A DNA stretch of 64,000 bases from Tubiluchus corallicola (Eukaryota; Priapulida; Priapulimorpha; Priapulimorphida; Tubiluchidae): assembly GCA_030141605.1 (NCBI GenBank), contig JAQGDQ010000462.1, positions 1 through 64,000 on the forward strand, read 5' to 3'. The first letter of the stretch is position 1. Each line of letters starts with the position of its first letter. This document shows, piece by piece, positions 45,711-59,100 of the stretch. Position numbers and translations under genes: made by a program. The notes below the pieces were generated by a model, which had not been told where the DNA came from, searched no databases, and saw only the letters and a program-made list of their open reading frames with translations.

Positions 45711-46091
45711 TTAGAAGTAAATCTCGTTGACACCTGCATTCTTGAAGACTTCTGGATATATGTAATAAAGATCCGTGTAAAAAATATGCACAGAAGGTAT
45801 ACGACCGTTTATCGAATTTTGTCCTAACTGAGCTACATTGCCATCATATATCCGTAATATCCCATCAAAGGTCTCTGATACGTTATGTAATACTTTTCTG
45901 TGAAAAAATTTTCTGTGGTAATTGTATATTGCAACCAGGGCGAGTCGGTCAACACCGTCCAAATCGGCTTCTATTCTTGCAAGTTCATGTTTGCTACCTA
46001 CATCGCCACATGTTACGCAGCAATAACCTGTTTCTTCTGCTTTCTCAACTTTACAACATTGAACAGTTTTATTGCAATAATCGGCTGGCAT
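45711..46091 (-). CDS. Hypothetical Cys-rich protein or exon
   Basis: This frame encodes 126 residues from an ATG at 46091. It has a Cys-rich start (CNKTVQCC, GYCCVTCGD), then a charged region and an aromatic C-terminus ending NEIYF and TAA. The frame stays open upstream of the ATG with LLVAVCLSVLVNSC, which looks like a signal peptide core. A stop precedes it, so a start would need an upstream exon joined at a CTGCTAG acceptor. I do not recognise the family. It could be a chance frame. Confidence 0.3.
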   Translation of the reverse strand: MPADYCNKTVQCCKVEKAEETGYCCVTCGDVGSKHELARIEADLDGVDRLALVAIYNYHRKFFHRKVLHNVSETFDGILRIYDGNVAQLGQNSINGRIPSVHIFYTDLYYIYPEVFKNAGVNEIYF

Positions 46092-46605
46092 GCAAGAATT
46101 TACTAATACTGAGAGACAGACTGCAACTAGCAGCGTGGGTTAGAGGGTCTGTGGGAACTCTGTAATTAAAACGCCTTAATAAATATATAAGGCTTTAATT
46201 AAATTAAGTCTTCCATAAATATTCTTTGCTGCCATTTGTCTTAAGATACCTGGCTTAGTTCGTTTATGATAACGACCCGACTAGGCACTCAGGTCTATGC
46301 ATTTTGTAGTTCTTTTGAAGTTTATTGCCACATTCTGCTACAAATTATAAAACATAATTAATTTTTTGGCTAATTGAAGTTTTAATAACTTGCAAAAATA
46401 ATTGTGGCCTTGCAAAAAGCACAATCAATTATCGCGTTGTTTAATTTAAGGAGGTTTGCAGTTACACCCAGGCAAGATATATTACCAAGATATGACCGTG
46501 TGGAAGATCTATATCTAGTTAGTGTAAGGAAACCATTGTTTTGCTATTAAGTGTATCGATGAAGGAACCATGTACTCGAGGTACTGCAGAATATGAGATA
46601 CTTTA
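46092..46605. other. Stretch before the RTE element
   Basis: AT-rich non-coding sequence with nothing recognised. Confidence 0.4.
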
Positions 46606-48920
46606 TCTTCTTCTTCTTCTTCCCAGCTTTTCACTATGCGGGGTCGCCGTTGTGAATAAGTTTTCTCCATGCATTCCTGTTGTTGGCCATCTCTTCACTT
46701 ATGTTCTTCTCTCTAAGGTCTCCGTTAATACGTTTAAACCATCGCAGCTTGGGTCGTCCTCTTCTTCTATTTACCAGCACTTCCATTTCCATGACCTGCC
46801 TTCCCACATGATCTTCCCAGATTCCTCTTCTTTTCAGGTGCCCATACCATCGCAATCTTGCCTCTTGCATCTTTTTCGAGGCTTCCACTGTTCCTCTGGT
46901 ATTACTATTCCTGATTTTATCCCTTCTTGTTATTCCCACCATCCATCTCAACATCCTCATCTCCGCCACATCCATTTTCTTCTCTTCGGTCTTGTTTAGA
47001 GGTGCTGCTTCCAGCCCATAGATTAGAGCGGGTCTGACCACTGCTTTGTGAGCTTTACCTTTGTCACGCTGGAATACTCTTATCGCATATCACACCCGAA
47101 ACTTTTCGCCAGTTATTCCAACCACCCTGAATCCTGAAATTCACCTTCTTTCCATTCCTGCAGTCTCGTCTATCATTGATCCCAGATACTTAAAGGTCTT
47201 TACTCTTTTCAACTCTGCCCCATTCAATCTTATTGTTTCGCGTTGGTCCCCATTCATGTCTGTCATAAGGTACTCCGTTTTGGATCTACTAATCCTCATT
47301 CCTCTGCTCCCCAAAGCGGCTCTCCATGCTTCTAATTTTCCTTCCAGTGTTTCTCTACTCTCAGCCACTATAGCGATATCATCCGCATACACACACTCTC
47401 TGTGATGACATCAAACACTATGTTGAACAGTAGGGGGTTAGTGCCGATCCTTGATGTAAGCCGACTTTTACTTGGAAACTGTCTGTTATACCAACTGTAC
47501 TCCGGACTTTAGTTGTCACGTTCTTGTAGCATTCTTGGACTATTCTTACATATTTTTCTGGCACTCCTCTCTCCCTCAGACCTCTCCACACTTCTTGCCG
47601 TGGTACCCTATCATATGCTTTCTCTAGGTCTATGAAAGCTATATGTAGTGCCCTTTGCTTTTCCTGGTGTTTCTCTATATTCTGTCGAAGTGTGAATATA
47701 CCGCCAACCGTTCCAAGTCCCTTCATGAATCCCAACTGTTGCCGTCCTATGTGTACCACCTGTCTCAATCTATTATCCAGAATCCTTTCGAACAGTTTCA
47801 GGGTGTGGAACATTAACTTAATCCCCCGATAATTTTGGCAGTCCTGGATGTCTCCCTTCTCTTTAAAAATCGGTATCAGAGTACTTTCCCTCCATTTTTC
47901 CGGAATTACCTCTCTCTCCACTATTTCTCTCATCAGTTGGTGCAATATGTCAATCCCTTCTTCTCCCAAAGCTTTCCAAACTTCCACCGGTATTCCGTCC
48001 GGTCCCGTAGATTTGCCATTTTTCATTTGCTTTAATGCTAATTCCATCTCCTGTCTTGTCACCCCTGTTACCTCCAGCTCATTCGGTTCTCCATCATCCC
48101 TAACCAGTCTTTCATTTTCCTTGTTCAGCAGCTTCTTGTAGTATTCCTTCCACCTCCCCAGGACATCGCTTTCTTTTCGTATTACTTGCCCCCTTTCATC
48201 TTTGATCTGCCGTATATGCCTAATGTCCTTTGTACTCTTATTTCTCAGCTTCGCCAACTTGAAAACTCTCCCCTGTCCTTCCCTGGTGTCCAACTCTTCA
48301 TAAAGGTTGTCATACGCCTCCGCTTTTGCTACAGCTACAGTTCTTTTCGACTCCTTACAAAACTGTTTGTAATACTCTCTGTCCCTGTCCAACTTGGTTT
48401 CTCTCCATCTTTTCTTTGCCATTTTTTTCTCTTTTACTTTCCACTGCACCTCTTCTCCAAACCACCATGTTTCTCTGTTTTCCCATATTTTACCACTACA
48501 TTCCCCGAGAATTTCTTTTCCAGTCCTTATAATATTTTCACTCAGCCTGTTCCACCATTCGTTTATTTCTTCCGTTTCGTAGTCCACCTCTCTGAGCACT
48601 CTGTCTTAAAAGAGTTGTTTAAGGTTCTGCTCTTTTAGTTTGAACCATATAATCCTTTTTTCCGTCGTGACTTTCCTTTTCGGCCTATGCGTAACAGCTA
48701 TGGTGAGATCCATAACCATCAGGTGGTGTTGTGCTGCTACGTAGTCTCCTGGTATAACCTTGCAATTTCTTATCTCTTTGATGTCTCTCCATCGGTAGAG
48801 TAGGAAGTCTATCTGGCTTTCTCTATCCCCACTACGGTAGGTTATTAGGTGGTCATTTTTCTTGCGGAATATGGTATTTCCTATCACCAAGTCAAAGGCT
48901 AATGCCACGTCGATTAATAT
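46606..48920 (-). mobile_element. RTE-like LINE, 5'-truncated
   Basis: On the minus strand: the end of an endonuclease (NTIFRKKNDHLITYRSG, SQIDFLL, KVIPGDYV, HHLMVMDL) near 48890-48700. The reverse transcriptase spans about 48599-47418 (GPDGIPVEVWKALG, TLIPIFKEKGDIQDCQNYRG, DLEKAYDRVPR, HQGSALTP) and 47392-47141 (YADDIAIVAES, KTFKYLGSMI). The C-terminal domain is at 47041-46634 (MLRWMVGITRRDKIRN, RLRWYGHLKRR, GRPKLRW). The 3' end is a GAA repeat at 46606-46622, as in RTE elements. A few frameshifts separate the blocks, so it is dead. Confidence 0.88.
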
Positions 48921-49007
48921 GAGACACTTTATATTAGTAGCTTTACAGAGACAATATAAAATTTTGAAGCAATGTAAAAGCAATGTTCAACAGTACTACT
49001 GTAGATG

Positions 49008-49013
49008 TTTATT
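49008..49013 (-). terminator. Polyadenylation signal of the polycystin gene
   Basis: AATAAA on the minus strand lies about 95 bases after the stop at 49109. The RTE element begins just downstream. Confidence 0.5.
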
Positions 49014-49108
49014 CAAGACATATGTTAATAATTAGCTATGAGACAGCCATTTTAAGTTTAACAAACATTTCAATAAATTTTTCATTCTATAATACTGCAT
49101 TTAAATAA

Positions 49109-50154
49109 TTATTTCCAAGATTCAACAATCTTTGAAAAACGAATTTTAAATACCGTTCTATCCACTTTTTGACTAATGTGATCCACAATATCATAATGTG
49201 TTTCCATGTACCTATATCTCTTAATTACTAACCTGTATGAGTTTATTAATATGACTCTAAACAAACACAGTAAAATTGCGAACGATAAAACAATGAAAAT
49301 AACTAAAAAGAATAAACCAAGGTATGAAGACTGGGCTATCGTGACAAAGTAATCTCTACCTGCTCTTACTAATAAATATATTAAGGTTCGTAGTGATGTA
49401 GCCAATGTGTTAAATTCTGGTTGGTTTTTTCCAAACATCAAAGTGGCAAACAGAACAAAAGGAATTAACACAAGTATAGTCATTAAAGAGAAGTTGACTA
49501 TTGGAGCATATGAGAGAGACAGAGTGAAACAATAAACGGCCATTACTTGGTTGAATAGTAACATGTGCCACAATTTAATCGTTACAATAAAAATCAGGAT
49601 GCCCAGCACACACTCAACAGCAAAGTCCCATAATGCAGCTTCGTAGAAACTAATAAAGGCAGACTGTTTTGCAAGGAAGTTTCGCTTTAACAGTGACTCG
49701 ACAACAAGAGTTCTTTTGGCAAAAAATGCCACACCCATTACAGACAAAACCAATATGCTTAACTCAATGTAATTCCATAATTCAAAAAAGTACGCAGTTT
49801 TCAAGTGATAAAGTTTTGCCACTTCTCTGACTGCAAAAAGTAGAACTAGAAATAAGTAGAATATTTCAACCATTGCAGTAGACCACGATACCGTCTTCAC
49901 ATATTTCACAAGGTCCATTGTCATAATACTGTGATATGGAGCCACGGCACCAGTTCCAGTAAATTCCACCGCTAGAATGATAACACTAAACAAATTTGTG
50001 TTGGAGTTAAACAAAGTGAATTCAATCATTAGAGCACGAGTGTGATCATTTATCCATCTGGAGTTCCTTAGAGAGTTAATAATGGATTTGTTTTCAGTCA
50101 GATTTCGAGTCAAAGTCTTTACGTAGCCGCCTCCACTGTAGTAGGCAAATTTAC
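49109..50154 (-). CDS. Polycystin terminal exon: YYSGGGY to stop
   Basis: A 1046-bp exon. [11 protein letters not shown] and [18 protein letters not shown] complete the polycystin domain. Five hydrophobic helices follow, with [20 protein letters not shown] as the pore-helix region and [12 protein letters not shown] after the last helix. The short cytoplasmic end finishes KIVESWK and TAA. Confidence 0.92.
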
Positions 50155-53100
50155 CTGTATAAATAACACAAGTTTATTTTAGAAGCATTATAAGAAAGCA
50201 TATAGTATTATTACAAAGTATTTAATGCACTTCCATACTAAATATTTATGAAGCTTGTAAAATTGGCTTAAAAACACTGGTAGCACTCTATTATGATTTA
50301 TATTTCATAAATCATTTACAAAATTGATACGTGCAGTCTAGCAAAAGAGTAAGCAGCAAAAGCTTGATTAATACATGAATTAAAACATAATTGTCCAAAA
50401 TTACTCTAAATACAGTTGAAAGTAAAACTTAAATCTATCATGGAATAATTAAACAATTAAATCTGAAATATAGTTCAGATTTGCTAAAAGAGAAATTAAA
50501 AATCACGCAAGAGACAATTTTCATCAAAGTAAAAGAAAAACACAAGCAGCAATCCTTAAAGGTGGCGTTACTGGTTATTTCAGACAGGACGCATTGTTAC
50601 TGCTCCTGGTTTTAGCATCAGCATCAGCATATTACTAAAACAGAATCTTGTAAATAGATAAACAGCCTGTTATTAAACACTATTAGTTTAATATTAGTTT
50701 GATATTAGTTTTATTTATACACAAGCACACACATCCGCGCACACATGCATGCACGTGCACACTCACACGAATAAGCACATACTTATATTTAGAATGATAA
50801 TGAATGGTTTTGCCATCTTTGTCTACAGTCTATTTTTCTGTTCAATAATATACCAGATGATGAAGAATTTAAACATATTGCACGTTTTTCAAATTTTGGT
50901 TCTATCTTGTGCAATTATAATTTATATCTCTTTTGCACTGAATCAGATGATAGCAATAATATCACGAATATGGCAGATCCTGATTTAAATTTTTTTAACT
51001 CCAAACTTAGTACCAAAAAGCAATTACTATGATGAAGATCAGTTCACATCTTTGTACAGTAACACTGATTTCAATACACCACTGTCTATGATCCATGTTA
51101 TTATTCGTAGCCTAAAAGCTCATTTTGATTATTTAAATGTATATTTAGAATCATTAACTATAAGTTTTTCAATTATTGCCTTATCAGAAACATGGCTCCA
51201 AGATGATTCAGGAGTAACCATTTCCCTGCCTGGATATGAATTTGAATGTATAAATCGTAAACACAAATCTGGTGGTGGAGTCGGCTTGCTTATAAGGAAA
51301 GACATACCTTATACAGTGAGAGAAGACCTATGCCACATCAATGATCCAGACATAGAATCACTTTTCATTGAATTAAGCAGCAAGAATAAAAATACAATAA
51401 TGGGAGTAATATATAGACCACCTGGTGAAAATCCTAACCATTTTACAGACAAAATACAGAACACTATGGCAATTGTTAATAGACAAAACAAACATATTTT
51501 CTTACTAGGGGAATATAATATAAATTTAATAAGCCATGCTTCTCCCAACGAAACCGGACACTTTTTAGACACAATGCTGACCAATTATCTGTTCCCTACT
51601 GTTACAAGACCAACAAGAATTATGCCTTATTCAGCAACACTAATTGATAATATATTTACTAATGCACTAGATTATAAGTATAAATCAGGTATTTTTCTAA
51701 CAGATATAACAGATCACCTCCCAATTTTTTTAATTATTGATCTCAAAATTGAAACATTCAGCAAGGAATACGTGCACAAACATAGTTATAATGTTCATAT
51801 AAAAAACAAAATTATCCAAGTTTTAAATCAATGTGACTGGTCAGATTTATATTCTGCAACTAATACCGAAGATGCATACAATTTATTTCATACTAAGCTT
51901 TCTGATATCTACAACAAAAATATTAAACTACAGAAAAATAATAACAATCATAAAGCAGCAAAAACACCTTGGATCACTACAGCAATTTTAGAAAGTGTTA
52001 AACGGAAAAATAGAATGTATCGTTCTCTAGTGAACAAGACAAATAATAACGTATCTGAAGTAGAATACAAACGATATAGAAATGAACTTAATACAGTTAC
52101 AAAAGCATCAAAATGTCAGTATTATAGGGATAGATTAATGACAGTTAAAGATAACGTAAAAAAGACATGGGATACAATGAAAGATATTATGCACAAAGAA
52201 AGACAAAATCGACCCATTACGTTGTTCATAAACAGTACAGCAATTTTAGAAAGTGTTAAACGGAAAAATAGAATGTATCATTCTCTAGTGAACAAGACAA
52301 ATAATAACGTATCTGAAGTAGAATACAAACGACATAGAAATGAACTTAATACAGTTATAAAAGCATCAAAATGTCAGTATTATAGGGATAGATTAATGAC
52401 AGTTAAAGATAACGTAAAAAAGACATGGGATACAATGAAAGATATTATGCACAAAGAAAGACAAAATCGACCCATTACGTTGTTCATAAACAGTACAGCA
52501 ATTTTAGAAAGTGTTAAACGGAAAAATAGAATGTATCATTCTCTAGTGAACAAGACAAATAATAACGTATCTGAAGTAGAATACAAACGACATAGAAATG
52601 AACTTAATACAGTTATAAAAGCATCAAAATGTCAGTATTATAGGGATAGATTAATGACAGTTAAAGATAACGTAAAAAAGACATGGGATACAATGAAAGA
52701 TATTATGCACAAAGAAAGGCAAAATCGACCCATTACGTTGTTCATAAACAGTAAATTAATTAAAAATAATGTAGAGGTGGCAAATGCTTTTGACGATTAC
52801 TTTGCCAATATTGGACCAATATTATCAGAATAAACTGAAAACACAAACATAAATCCATGTTTATATCTTAAAGGCACCTACCGACAAAGCTTTTTTATTA
52901 GTACTGTTTGGGCTTTACGGAGACAAACAAACAAAGTCATCATTTGCACAGTGTAACTGTTTATTGTTTGTACTATTTTCATGGCACATGCCCCGTAGTC
53001 ATATTTGCTTCATCCCAAAATATTACATTTTATCTGAAATAATATATAAATTTCTTTAATAAACTGATTCATTTTTACCAAAACATCGAATATGATTAAA

Positions 53101-56100
53101 TTAATGAGAAGCTTACAGTAAATAAAATAAATGACTAAATAAAATTTACGTACATCGTTGGCATTAATCATGAGTTCACACAGCCACGTCACCACATGTA
53201 CACCTTGAAACCTAAATGACCGGAAACTCTGTAGGAAGCGACTATTGAGGCCAGGTGTCGCCACTTGTAACTTATAGCTATACTAAATTTGACAAACAAA
53301 ATCCTTGACAAGTACAGTAACAGAAAATGATATAATAAATACATGTACTTGCAAATAGTTTAATCGGAATAAAGGTCCTGGTAAGAACAAAATGTTACCT
53401 AAAGTCGTAATACACACAATCGATTACATCTCTAAACCTTTGCAATATTTATTTAATTTATCTTTTCTTACAGGTGAAATATAAGTGAAATTGAAAGAAT
53501 CAATTATTGTTCCTTCGTTTAAATCAGATGATCCCATGTCTCTGAACAATTATAGACCAGTGTCCTTATTGCCTTTTATATCAAAAATATTAGAAAAGCT
53601 TTTTACAATCAGTTATCTCATTATTTAATAAAAAAAAAAGAATTCTGAGTAATAAACAATTTGGTTTCAGAAAAGGTAGCTCCACTGAAATAGCCTCAAC
53701 AAAAATTATAGAAAATATCATTAATACTGTTGAAAAAAAGGCACATCCTAGGGAGTATTTTGCGATCTATCAAAAGCATTTGATACAGTAAACCATGACA
53801 CTCTGCTAAATAAGTTGTACTATCACGGTATCAGGGGTTTGCCTCACATGTGGCTAAAGAATTATTTAATAGGGTGCACTCAGACAGTAAAATATAATAA
53901 CACTTTTTCAGATGTAGCACTAATCAAATGTGGTGTGCCCCAAGGCTCAGTCCTTGGGCCACTACTTTTTCTAATTTATATTAATGACACCATTTTTTGT
54001 GTTAAAAATTACAATTTATTTCAGTTTGCTGATGATACAAGCATTTTTTTAGCTTTCGTAAAATAGAAAACAGTATTGGCTACATAAATACAGTTCTACA
54101 TGATCTAGCTATATGGTTCAAGACAAATAAACTGTAACTAAATTCATCAAAAACAAAATACATTCTGTTTAGATCCCGAAATAAAAAAATTCAAGCGAAC
54201 CACGATTTAATAATAGACAAAAAAGAATTACACGTGTAAAAGAACTGAAATTTCTGGGATTAATCCTGAATGAGCATCTAGACTGGCGACCACATATATT
54301 CATGATCAGATTGAAAATATCAAAAAATACAGGTATTATCTCATATATTAAAAACTTTCTGAACACCGTACACCGAACATCTTCTAACATTATATAACAG
54401 TTTAATATTGTCATATTTAAATTACTGCAGAACATTATGGGGCTTTACTTATACTACAAATTTAGAATGCTTAAGAGTTTTACAACAAAAATTTTTACGT
54501 GTCATCTTCAAACTAGACAAAAGGAGCACAATTACTACTACACATTTTAAGCAATGTCAGATATTACTTCTGGTTGATGTTATTAATTTTAATGGATGCA
54601 TATATATGTATAAAACCAACAACTTATTTCCAACTTTTTTGAAAATTAAGTCAAGATAAATGTAAAAAGATACAATACCAGACATAATAAATATATACCA
54701 AGATGTTGTAGAACAAATATGGCGAAACATTTCATTAGCTATATGGGACCAGTCCTATGGAACAGACTAAGCCGCAATTCAAAATGTAGTCACTTCCTTT
54801 CAACTTTTAAAAAAACCGTCAGAAAAGAAATATTTCAAAAGTATTGAGAGTAACAAGATTTGATAATGGTAATCACCTGCATTCTTTTTCCACAGTAATC
54901 TTAATAAAACGTGACTATGCTCAACAGGTTACCGAACACTTTATAATCATGATCACAGTTTTTCTTAGTTCTCGCTCCATATCATCTTTCATTCACTACT
55001 CCCCCCACACTGTTATGTATATATTATCATTATTTCAATTATTAATCACTTCTTTAAGATTTCCACGTACAGTTTGGCCTGTCAAGCTATGCTTTTAGGC
55101 TCGAACTGTATGCATCAAAATTATTCTGTAATGTAATTTGCACATGTACATGGTGCATTTTGTAATTTCTGGATAATATTGCATTTATATTTATATTTAC
55201 GTCAGTGAAATTATCTATATTTTTATTATATCTGTTAGATGCAGAGTGGAAATAAATAAACTTATAAACTTATTACTCTTATGAACAACAACATAAACAA
55301 AGCACCTGAAAAAGGCAATGTCCAAAGTTCTAGTGCAGACTGGAATGTCCAGTGGTCTGGTGGATATCGTGGATATTTACGATATCGCCACCCTGACCGA
55401 TATGATCTTGTATCTTGACTTGACCAGCTGTAAGCACTCACGCATTTTCGACCGTACGGTTCCAGAAGGTTGTCAACGAAACACAGATCTTAATAACGAA
55501 AAAAACGAATTTCAAGTGCAGTGAATGATAATCGTGCTAAATTTAGCCCTGAATTAACAATTAACTAAAATAAGCACGTGCTTAGGGCCTTATAAGAAGA
55601 GGAGCCTGACACAGTTTTTTCCAAATTCAATAATTAGGTGGGAGATCTGCTAAATGGCTTTCCTCTTATAAGAAAATGTATTTTAGATGCCTCGATGTAT
55701 TTTTAATCTAATATCGCTTTTCTAAGCTATTTAACGCTGATGTCTTAGCCTAGCATTTACTTTAAATGAATCTTTCTGCAAGATTTGAAAGACAAAAATT
55801 CATTTTATAGCTTTGTATAGTTTTGTATATGGGAGTACCATAATCTTTGCAGTGCCATATTTAAGGCCTCTAGGGGTGTTGCTCAGACCCTGGTTAAGTT
55901 ATATTAAAAATATGTACAGGAACTATCTGTATTTGTCTTGTGAAATAATGGTTTTAAGCATAGCAGGTTGGAAAGCAGAAAGAATTGTCTAATCATTAGA
56001 AAAAGATCATTCATCATTTAGTGGAGGTGCAAAATTTTTCAAATTTTCTAATTTAGAACTGCCCTCATGCGTTCATAACTTTCCTATTGTTATAGTTCTG

Positions 56101-59100
56101 CTTTGATCATCTTTTTTCATCTTGCATTTTTATATATTATTTTGGTAATGAACAAAATTAAATAAGACTTTGTTTTCATTTAACGTACCCGGTGCTTCTC
56201 GCAATTGACGTAGTCTTGCAACTCCGACAAGTCTGCAAACTAAATCCGTTGCATAGCCTGGCTTTATTGGTTTACCGTTGTACATTTTCTCTAAATGTAG
56301 ATTAGGTTGTAATGTGTCGTCAATAAACTCCCACATGTCACTGACATCTTTTATCTATCATAGAAAAAACTCAATTGTATGATTCCTGAAATCAGGAGTT
56401 TAAAGAAGCCAATTTATGTCATGCCTGCTCTGACCAAACTAATCTGTACCCGAACCAGACTTGTACTAATTCAGTATTAGTAACTAAGCAACATTTAAAC
56501 AACATGTTACTGTTAGTCATAGCATTTGTTATGTACAGAAAGCCTTTACTATTTCATTCATGTTGCAAAGTCGTTTATTCTACAGAGAATAATAAAGAGA
56601 AAATTAACAAGTAAGAAAATAAATAAAATGATTAACAGAAACTTAGTAATTATGAAGAAGTCAACGTATTGGTAAAAGTACTTTCTCAAATTTCAAAGAT
56701 CGAATTCATAACTTAATTAAATTATTTAAGTTCATGTAACTTACATCGTTGGCGCTTCGTCAAGATTTAAAATTTCTCAAGGCACAAATTTGGTTATAAC
56801 TAAACGCTGTTATTAACTATAACACAACAACGACAAAAAACATTGCTGTGAATAAAAACACGACCATCATTGTTCTCCTCCTGTCCTTTCCTCTCTGCAC
56901 TGCCCGTAGAGGGCAGCACCTTCCAATAAATAAGTGTCGTTATGCATATTGCAGTTACACTCCCCCTCTAAAATGCGAACTCACAAAGCATTTTACCAAA
57001 AATTTCCAGTAAGCAGTTAGTCGGCACCCTCTAGAAGACAGAGCTTGTGTATGGGGCGCTCTAAAAATCCAGCCTTCACTTAAAGTGTAGCACTTCTTAC
57101 TAACCCGTCTTCGCCTACATGAACTTGCTCCACCTTGCCCAATGGCCACGGATTTCTGGGTGTGGTCTCCTTCACAAGCACCACATCATTGACTTTGAGA
57201 TTTCTTTTTGGCACAGTCCACTTGTTCCGTTGCTGTAAGGATGACAAGTACTCTTTGGTCCACCTACTCCAAAAGCTGACACTAAGTGTTGAATGTGTCG
57301 CCACTTGCGTCTGTATCGATCAGACTCAGAAAATACTCCTTGTGGCAGTGAGGCAGCATTGTGAGCTAAAAGCAGATGATTTGGTGTCAATGGTTCTGCA
57401 TCTTTTGGATCATTTAAAATCCGAGTTAACGGCCTTCCATTAATTATTGCCTCCGTTAAACAGAATACAGTGGATAATCCTTCATCGTCAAGGGTTTGTC
57501 CATCTAAACGGTGAACCAATATCCTTCTGACTGATCTTATCATCCTTTCCCAACAACCTCCCATGTGTGAAGCAGCTCGTGGATTGTACTCCCACTCTAT
57601 GTTACGTTGGTGTAGCTGACTAGTGATGTTCTGATGGTTCCAGCCTAACATAGCTTTTTGAAGCTCCCTGTCTGCTCCAACTAAGTTTGTCCCATGGTAA
57701 GACCTGATCACATTCGGCTTTCCCCTCCTGCTAATAAATCGGAAGAGGGCATTAACAAAGCTATCAGTGGTCATGTCAAAAAAAACTTCTAGATGAATAG
57801 ATCGTACTGTCATGCACGTAAATAAACATCCATATCTCTTAGCAGATGTGCGCCCTCTCTTTACCCAAAAGGGCCCAAAACAATCTACCCCCACTGAGGA
57901 GAACACTGAATCTCTTGAAACCCTGTCGCTGGGTAAGTCAGCCATCTTTTGGCCCAGCGTGGGTGCATACAAATGTCTGCACCTGCGACAGTCCTTTATA
58001 ACCTTTCTTGCGATAGTTCTCAGTCCAATGATCCAGAGCTTGCCTCTGACTACAGACATAGTGTAATTGCATCCAGCATGACAGTTTTCTTCATGGTAGT
58101 GTCGGACAACTAGGTGAGAAAAAACATGGTCTTTTGGCAGTATTATTGGGTGCTTAGCTTGTTTAGCTAAAGGAGCTTTGGCTAGTCTGCCTCCAACTAC
58201 CAATATGCCTCTATCAGATTTCTGAGGGTCCAATTGATACAAATGACTGGTTTTGAATACATTCTGTCCTGTCAGCTCTTCTTTGAAGTGTATGTACTGC
58301 ACATGTCTAATGATTTCTTCCTCAGCCTCCATTAGTTCCTTCAAAGAAAGGGCAGTGTGCTCTGAAATAGCATTGACCCTGTTAAGTACTTTGTCTCTCA
58401 ACAATCGTTTCAGACGTAGGAGATAAGCTACACATCTTTTTAGCCGATGCAGATTTGAATAATGCTTACACAACATGTCGATGACATTATCATCCTTTTC
58501 TACTGCTTTAGACGTGTAGACCACCATAGGACTTTTCTTTATTTCAGAATCATCTGAGACATCTTTGCCTTTGATACTATCACCGATCTTTGGCCATTGC
58601 TCTCGCTTGCCTTTCAGAAATGTGGGGCCATTTATCCACCTGCTTTCCTTCACCAGATGCATCATCTGCTGGATTGTCTGCTCCTGGTAGGTGATGCCAT
58701 TGTTGTGGTGAAGTTAGTTCCTGAATGACAGCCAAACGATTGGCAACAACTACCTTGCTAATGCAGACACAACACTCTGAATCACTTTGGGCTTCGAGTC
58801 TACTCTATTTTTCCTGAGAAATTCTCATTGTACGATATAACCACTTTTATTTGTCTTTGACAGATCGGTTGTTATTTTCCTGGACTGAGTGGTACAAAGC
58901 TAAATACTTACTTCACTGAATTTTGTGTGACCTTGCTGTTTTGACTTAATAAACATGTCTTCAACCCATTTGGTTACCATGTAGGACCTACAAATAAAAA
59001 ACATTTACGGCTAATAAGATTTTGCCAAAAGCAACAGCCATCCCAGCAATACAAATTTGATGATAATAATAATAATTCCTCCTTTCATTTTTCTATCATT

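Larger units (their letters stand above)
50900..55258 (+). mobile_element. LINE B: CR1-like non-LTR element, decayed
   Basis: The long frame 51052-52833 carries an endonuclease ([56 protein letters not shown]) and a linker that includes a triplicated segment. After a stop and a solo LTR, the reverse transcriptase continues in pieces: [19 protein letters not shown] near 53550, [15 protein letters not shown] near 53650, [20 protein letters not shown] and [10 protein letters not shown] at 53930-54060, [14 protein letters not shown] near 54250, and [13 protein letters not shown] near 54750. The 3' end is AT-rich with AAATAAATAAAC at 55250-55261. It lies in a polycystin intron, opposite in orientation to the gene. 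Confidence 0.9.
56735..58790 (-). mobile_element. BEL/Pao LTR retrotransposon, 3' part with LTR
   Basis: From the 5' end on the minus strand: an RNase-H-linker-like [14 protein letters not shown] with NPADDAS near 58690-58740, a long integrase frame (58665-57172), a C-terminal [20 protein letters not shown] near 57100, a purine tract (AGAGGGGGAG) and an LTR at 56959-56735. Gag, protease and RT are missing, so it is 5'-truncated. It sits in a polycystin intron on the same strand as the gene. Confidence 0.88.

Noticed and set aside
53010-53264. Possible extra polycystin exon on the minus strand
   Set aside because: It lies inside the 406-bp solo LTR with AGTAC duplications, and the exon chain is already in phase without it.
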